Origin: Motacilla alba alba
Taxonomy: Eukaryota; Chordata; Aves; Passeriformes; Motacillidae
NCBI RefSeq assembly: GCF_015832195.1
Contig: NC_052046.1
Coordinates: forward strand, 18,902,161 to 18,966,160
Direction: 5' to 3'
DNA: 64,000 nucleotides
The position numbers were made by a program, and so were the translations under genes. Under the pieces are notes generated by a model. It worked only from the letters and a program-made list of their open reading frames with translations. It was not told where the DNA came from and ran no database searches. Shown piece after piece: positions 60,195-64,000 of this stretch; the first letter of the stretch is position 1; every line of letters begins with the position of its first letter.

Positions 60195-61518
60195 ACTGTT
60201 TTTCATATGGGTTGAAGTATATCATAGCACTCTTTGCATGTTACTACTACATATTTCCGTGTTTGAACATTTTTTATGTAGTAGTTAACTTGGAAATTCT
60301 TAGGCTTACTTCAATGCTAGGAATTCATAACTATATCTCCTTAGGAATTTTACCTCAAGTTAGTAATGAATACATTCCACACAAATTCCATTTAGAAATT
60401 GCTTTGTAGGAAGTTTTATGTTATTTGTATAATTTGATAATGGTATATCTCTAAAACAGTCAATTTCTTCTCTGATATGGATAAATTGTGTTTGAAACTC
60501 AATTAGCTTTCAAGTTACGGTATAAATTTACCAACAATATGTATAATATCACACATATTTACTTTCCATTTTTATCACTCACAGCTGTTCCAAATGCTTT
60601 ATAAGATCTTGATTTTGCTTTAGAGAAGGCAGTCCAAAAGAACCAATTATATTACCCCACAAATTTCAAGAAGCCAGGTTTTAAACCAAGTCTTAGATTT
60701 CAGGTGGATAAAAAGGGCACTGCTCTCTGACAGCTGTGAGGGAGATACTTAATTAAATTCCCCTGGCCAGTCTGAGCCTTATACTGAGTTAGAGATTAAT
60801 ACACAGTTTTAGTTGGAAAAGGCCACTACTCCAAAGCGATCTTTTGATTGAAAGGTATTTAAGTGGACTTTTAAATTCAAAATATGAGCACATTAATAGA
60901 TTTCCTAGAAAATACTTCTTCAGACCTACATAGAGTCACATATATGAAAAGAAAGAGTTAGACTCAAGAGTTAATTAATGCATAATTATAATAAATTAGG
61001 CTGTTTCATAGTAGTATTTGTTTAAATAAATTATTACAGCCAAATTATATAATCGACTGCAACACATGCAGTGCATGCAGCAGGCTTAAATCCATGCTGT
61101 TTGATGCGTGATTTAACATCAGTGAATAAATTGTCAGAATCAAGCCACAAATTAAACTACTCTATTTAGTAATCTTTTTCAGACTGCATGAGGTTCAAGA
61201 GTTACAGACTGTCCATTTCTTAAACAAGAATAACATCCTCATGCTTTTCATTCCAGCAGTGAAAGGAGAGAGATTGATAGTTCCATCTACTCAGTCGAGT
61301 GTAGGGTACATAAAAATCTAACTGTTGCTGCAGTTTCTCAGACCACTGTAAATGTACCACTCTACTGATGAATAGTATTTTCTATCACTTCCAAACTTCA
61401 CATTAACTACATAATGAAGCAAAGGTAAATGTCAATAGCTCTCATCTGCATGACAGTTTAAATGCCTTCCTATGTCAACATAAGGCCTTGATCTTTTTCA
61501 CACTGTGTTACCTGTCAG
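60195..61518. other. Non-coding stretch, nothing recognised
   Basis: AT-rich unique DNA leading to the exon candidate at 61519. Confidence 0.4.
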
Positions 61519-61609
61519 GTTGATAAAGCTGGAAAAGCTGATCAAGCAGGAAGAGCTGCAGTGTGCTGAATTTGGCACTGCCATATCAGCAATTTATCCT
61601 AAGGTCTTA
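61519..61609 (+). CDS. Candidate internal coding exon, coiled-coil-like, unidentified
   Basis: On the plus strand a strong acceptor (GATCTTTTTCACACTG...CCTGTCAG|G) and a strong donor (GTCTTA|GTAAGT) enclose 91 nt. After one base the frame is open for exactly 30 codons, phase 2 to phase 0. The peptide has heptad-like leucines at its start (LIKLEKLIKQEEL) and continues QCAEFGTAISAIYPKVL. No family is recognised. The antisense frame is also open here, and a minus-strand donor (CAG|GTAACA) overlaps, so strand is not fully certain. No partner exon was found in the window. Confidence 0.35.
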
Positions 61610-64000
61610 GTAAGTGTAGGACACAAGGGAGGCCTGCTCCAAAACCAAATTTCCAAATGGCTTCCACAATAGATTCCTTTCTGCAAATATTAAAAATTGA
61701 AAATTGGAAAACTTGCTCTGAAGAGGACAGAATTGGGGCCATAACGTTGCCTCTATCATCCTAGATTCTTCCTCTGCTTAAAAAGTAAAAAATAAAAAAT
61801 AAAATGAGACATGAGTTATGGCATCATAACCACCTATTTTGCATACTTTTTAACTTAAAATTCCTTTGTTTACAAGCAGCAAAGAGATTTTACTCTAAGC
61901 ATCTTCAACAAAATTTCCATAAGGTATTTCCTTTAAAAAAACACAACAAAATCAGACTGATTCATTTATTTTGGTTTCCCTTGGAATAACCAGCATAAAA
62001 ATGGTGTTATGTTGCCAAAATATAAGACCTCATCTAAATTGTGCAATAATTTAAAATCCTAGACGTTTCCCTCACTGCTTTCCATTCTTCTTTATGCCAT
62101 CAATCTCTCTGGTCATACACAGATCTTTGAACACAGAAGTGTTATATTTTAAAAATATAAGCTTCAACAGCATGAAAAAAAGATTGTAACTGTAGGCATA
62201 AGTACAGAGGTTTCTGCTGTTGAGTACCAATAAAATCCACACTCCTTGTGTCTACTTCTAAAATTTTCTGTAGCTCTTAAAACACAGATTCACTGCTTGA
62301 GCTCTGAGTCTCCCGGAGCATGGGCAGTCACAGAGTAGCACATTCCTGCCACTACATACAGTGCTGAACAGACATAAAGAGTGGCTGTAACTCAGCATGT
62401 GGGCAGGAAAATTTCTTAAGAATGTTTTCACCTGGGAATCTGTCAATTAAAGGCTAACATGCAATTTCTCACTAGCAATAAATAACTGTGCTTACAAATA
62501 TAATCTATTTCACACCCATTGTAGCCATTTCATACAACAGTATTACAAATTTATTTTTTGTAGAGATTCATTATTTAAAAAAAATTTTTAAAAAATCCCC
62601 ATGTACTGTGGGGAGAGGAGGAGGAGGTGGATGGTTTACCATTTGGATAGGTGTGAGAGATAAAAATGTACAAAATCTGGATAAAATTTGTAGTGCCTAA
62701 TTGCAGAGCTCAAGGTAGACAAATAGCTTATCTCAGTCCATACAAGCCCTCCATATATTGACAAAATTTTCACCTATTCTGAAACTGACATTATACAAAT
62801 TCAGCCACATAACTAAAAAGACAGTCTTTTTATAAAATTTAAGACTTCTCTAGCAATAGTATACAAGCTTTCAAAAATTAATCTCTTAGAAAGTCTTATG
62901 TATCCATTTATGTACAGTTAAAAATGTTGAGGCACAGTCCTCTAAAAAAATTACACAGCAAGAGAAATCATACCATGTTTTTATTACAGGAGATGAATGA
63001 CAAGAAATAGCCATAACTTTAGAAGTCCTGAGCTTATAAAGGAATTTTTATTACTTTTATTTTTCTTTGCATACATTTAGACTGTTTGTTTCATATGTAT
63101 GTTCCAGTAAGAAATCCTGACTTTCAAACATTTTTCTCCACTCTTCTGCTTATCAAATGCTGACACTAGGTCATATATCTTACCTTTTCTGATTTCATTG
63201 AAGACAGGGATTCCTAGATTCTCTTCTGTACTTTGAAAAATTCGCACTCTAGTGCTTCATGAATAGAGAGTAATGGTTAGAAATACAGTTTCTTGCTCGA
63301 GTCTTTCACTGCTCCTGTTTACTAACCTAGCCAGCAACTTAAAGTCACTACACAATCATGGTATTGGGCAGCCCTGCAACCTCTGAGCACCAACCTAAGA
63401 ACAAGCGCCTTCAATTTCATCTGCTGCTACTGCTGTGATTTCCACAATTTCAGGTTATCACACCTCTAAAGAAAGCATGGTTACAGTGTTATTTCTGAGT
63501 TCCTTGGTGATGTTATTAATGGACTTTTCTACCCATAAAATAGATTCTTGCATTAGAAATAGATTTTGATTTTAATAATGCTGCACATCTGTGATAGATT
63601 GTTGTAAGGGGAGAACACCACAATAGAATTTTGATGAGAGTTGTGCGAGCAAGTTTTATTACATATAATTCTAACACCCGAACTTTTCACCCAATTTGTA
63701 ACCCCAAACTTTTCACCTTCACACCAACAAAGGTAAACCGAGCATTTCCTTCCCTTCATAATTTTCCCTCTGAAAACACTTCTGTAACATGAGTGTTTAT
63801 TTCAAATCTCCAGAAGGAGATACTCAGGGCAGGGGGCCATGTGCTGTCAGGGATGGAAAAAGACAGAATGGAGAGCTAATGCTTGAAGCAGTTGCCAGTA
63901 TCCTTGACACACAGCCTGAAGTATACACCATTGTATTGGAAATAAAAGTGTCTTAGCAAACTGTTGCTCAGTATAGGATAATTCAAGAGTTGATGTACTG
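61610..64000. other. Unique non-coding stretch, nothing recognised
   Basis: AT-rich, with no repeat family or convincing exon. A minus-strand donor-like CAG|GTGAAA at about 62427 lacks a matching acceptor. Confidence 0.4.

Overview
The window looks like bird nuclear DNA, probably from a neoavian or passerine genome. It is AT-rich and mostly non-coding. It holds many 5'-truncated CR1 LINE copies in both orientations, with the avian CR1 3' end reading into an 'ATTCTATGATTCTATG'-like tail. It also holds two long terminal repeats of the kind left by avian ERVL/ERVK-type endogenous retroviruses, a decayed ERVL pol piece, and AACC/AAAC-type simple repeats. I see no bacterial-style operons, rRNA, tRNA or CRISPR. 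Class assignments come from memory of the families, not from a database search.

Gene content is sparse. The best-supported gene runs on the minus strand in the first 20 kb. An exon at 9222-9457 has good splice sites, raised GC and a protein-like frame with a PKA-type RRLS site. An exon at 9897-9981 is phase-compatible with it and carries an ATG in a good start context. Two short upstream exons with strong splice sites (a 20-nt microexon at 17502-17521 and a 100-nt exon at 19445-19544) fit as leader exons, because the only in-frame extension is closed by a stop in the 19.4 kb exon. I do not recognise the product. Transcription would continue off the left edge. A separate plus-strand exon candidate (61519-61609) encodes a short coiled-coil-like peptide. 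Other splice-bounded snippets are listed as weak candidates.

Layout: 1-1100 is a sequence of unknown origin ending in a CpG-island-like block, followed by an exact 68-bp tandem duplication. 1.5-10.2 kb is mostly unique DNA with the two coding exons. An LTR lies at about 10.25-11.32 kb. 11-21.6 kb is unique DNA with CR1 scraps, a solo LTR at 18.2-18.8 kb and the leader exons. 21.6-23.3 kb is a long minus-strand CR1. 26.7-32.4 kb holds four CR1 copies and compound simple repeats. 37.4-39.25 kb and 41.0-42.65 kb are two long plus-strand CR1 copies with recognisable but broken ORF2. 44.5-53.6 kb holds CR1 fragments, a 43-A run, a perfect 29-nt hairpin and the ERVL integrase remnant. 53.6-64 kb is almost repeat-free, with a 27-bp triplication and the 61.5 kb exon candidate.

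No set of genes here works together as a system. The functional hypothesis worth following is the split, long-intron minus-strand gene. The rest is mainly a record of retroelement insertion and decay.
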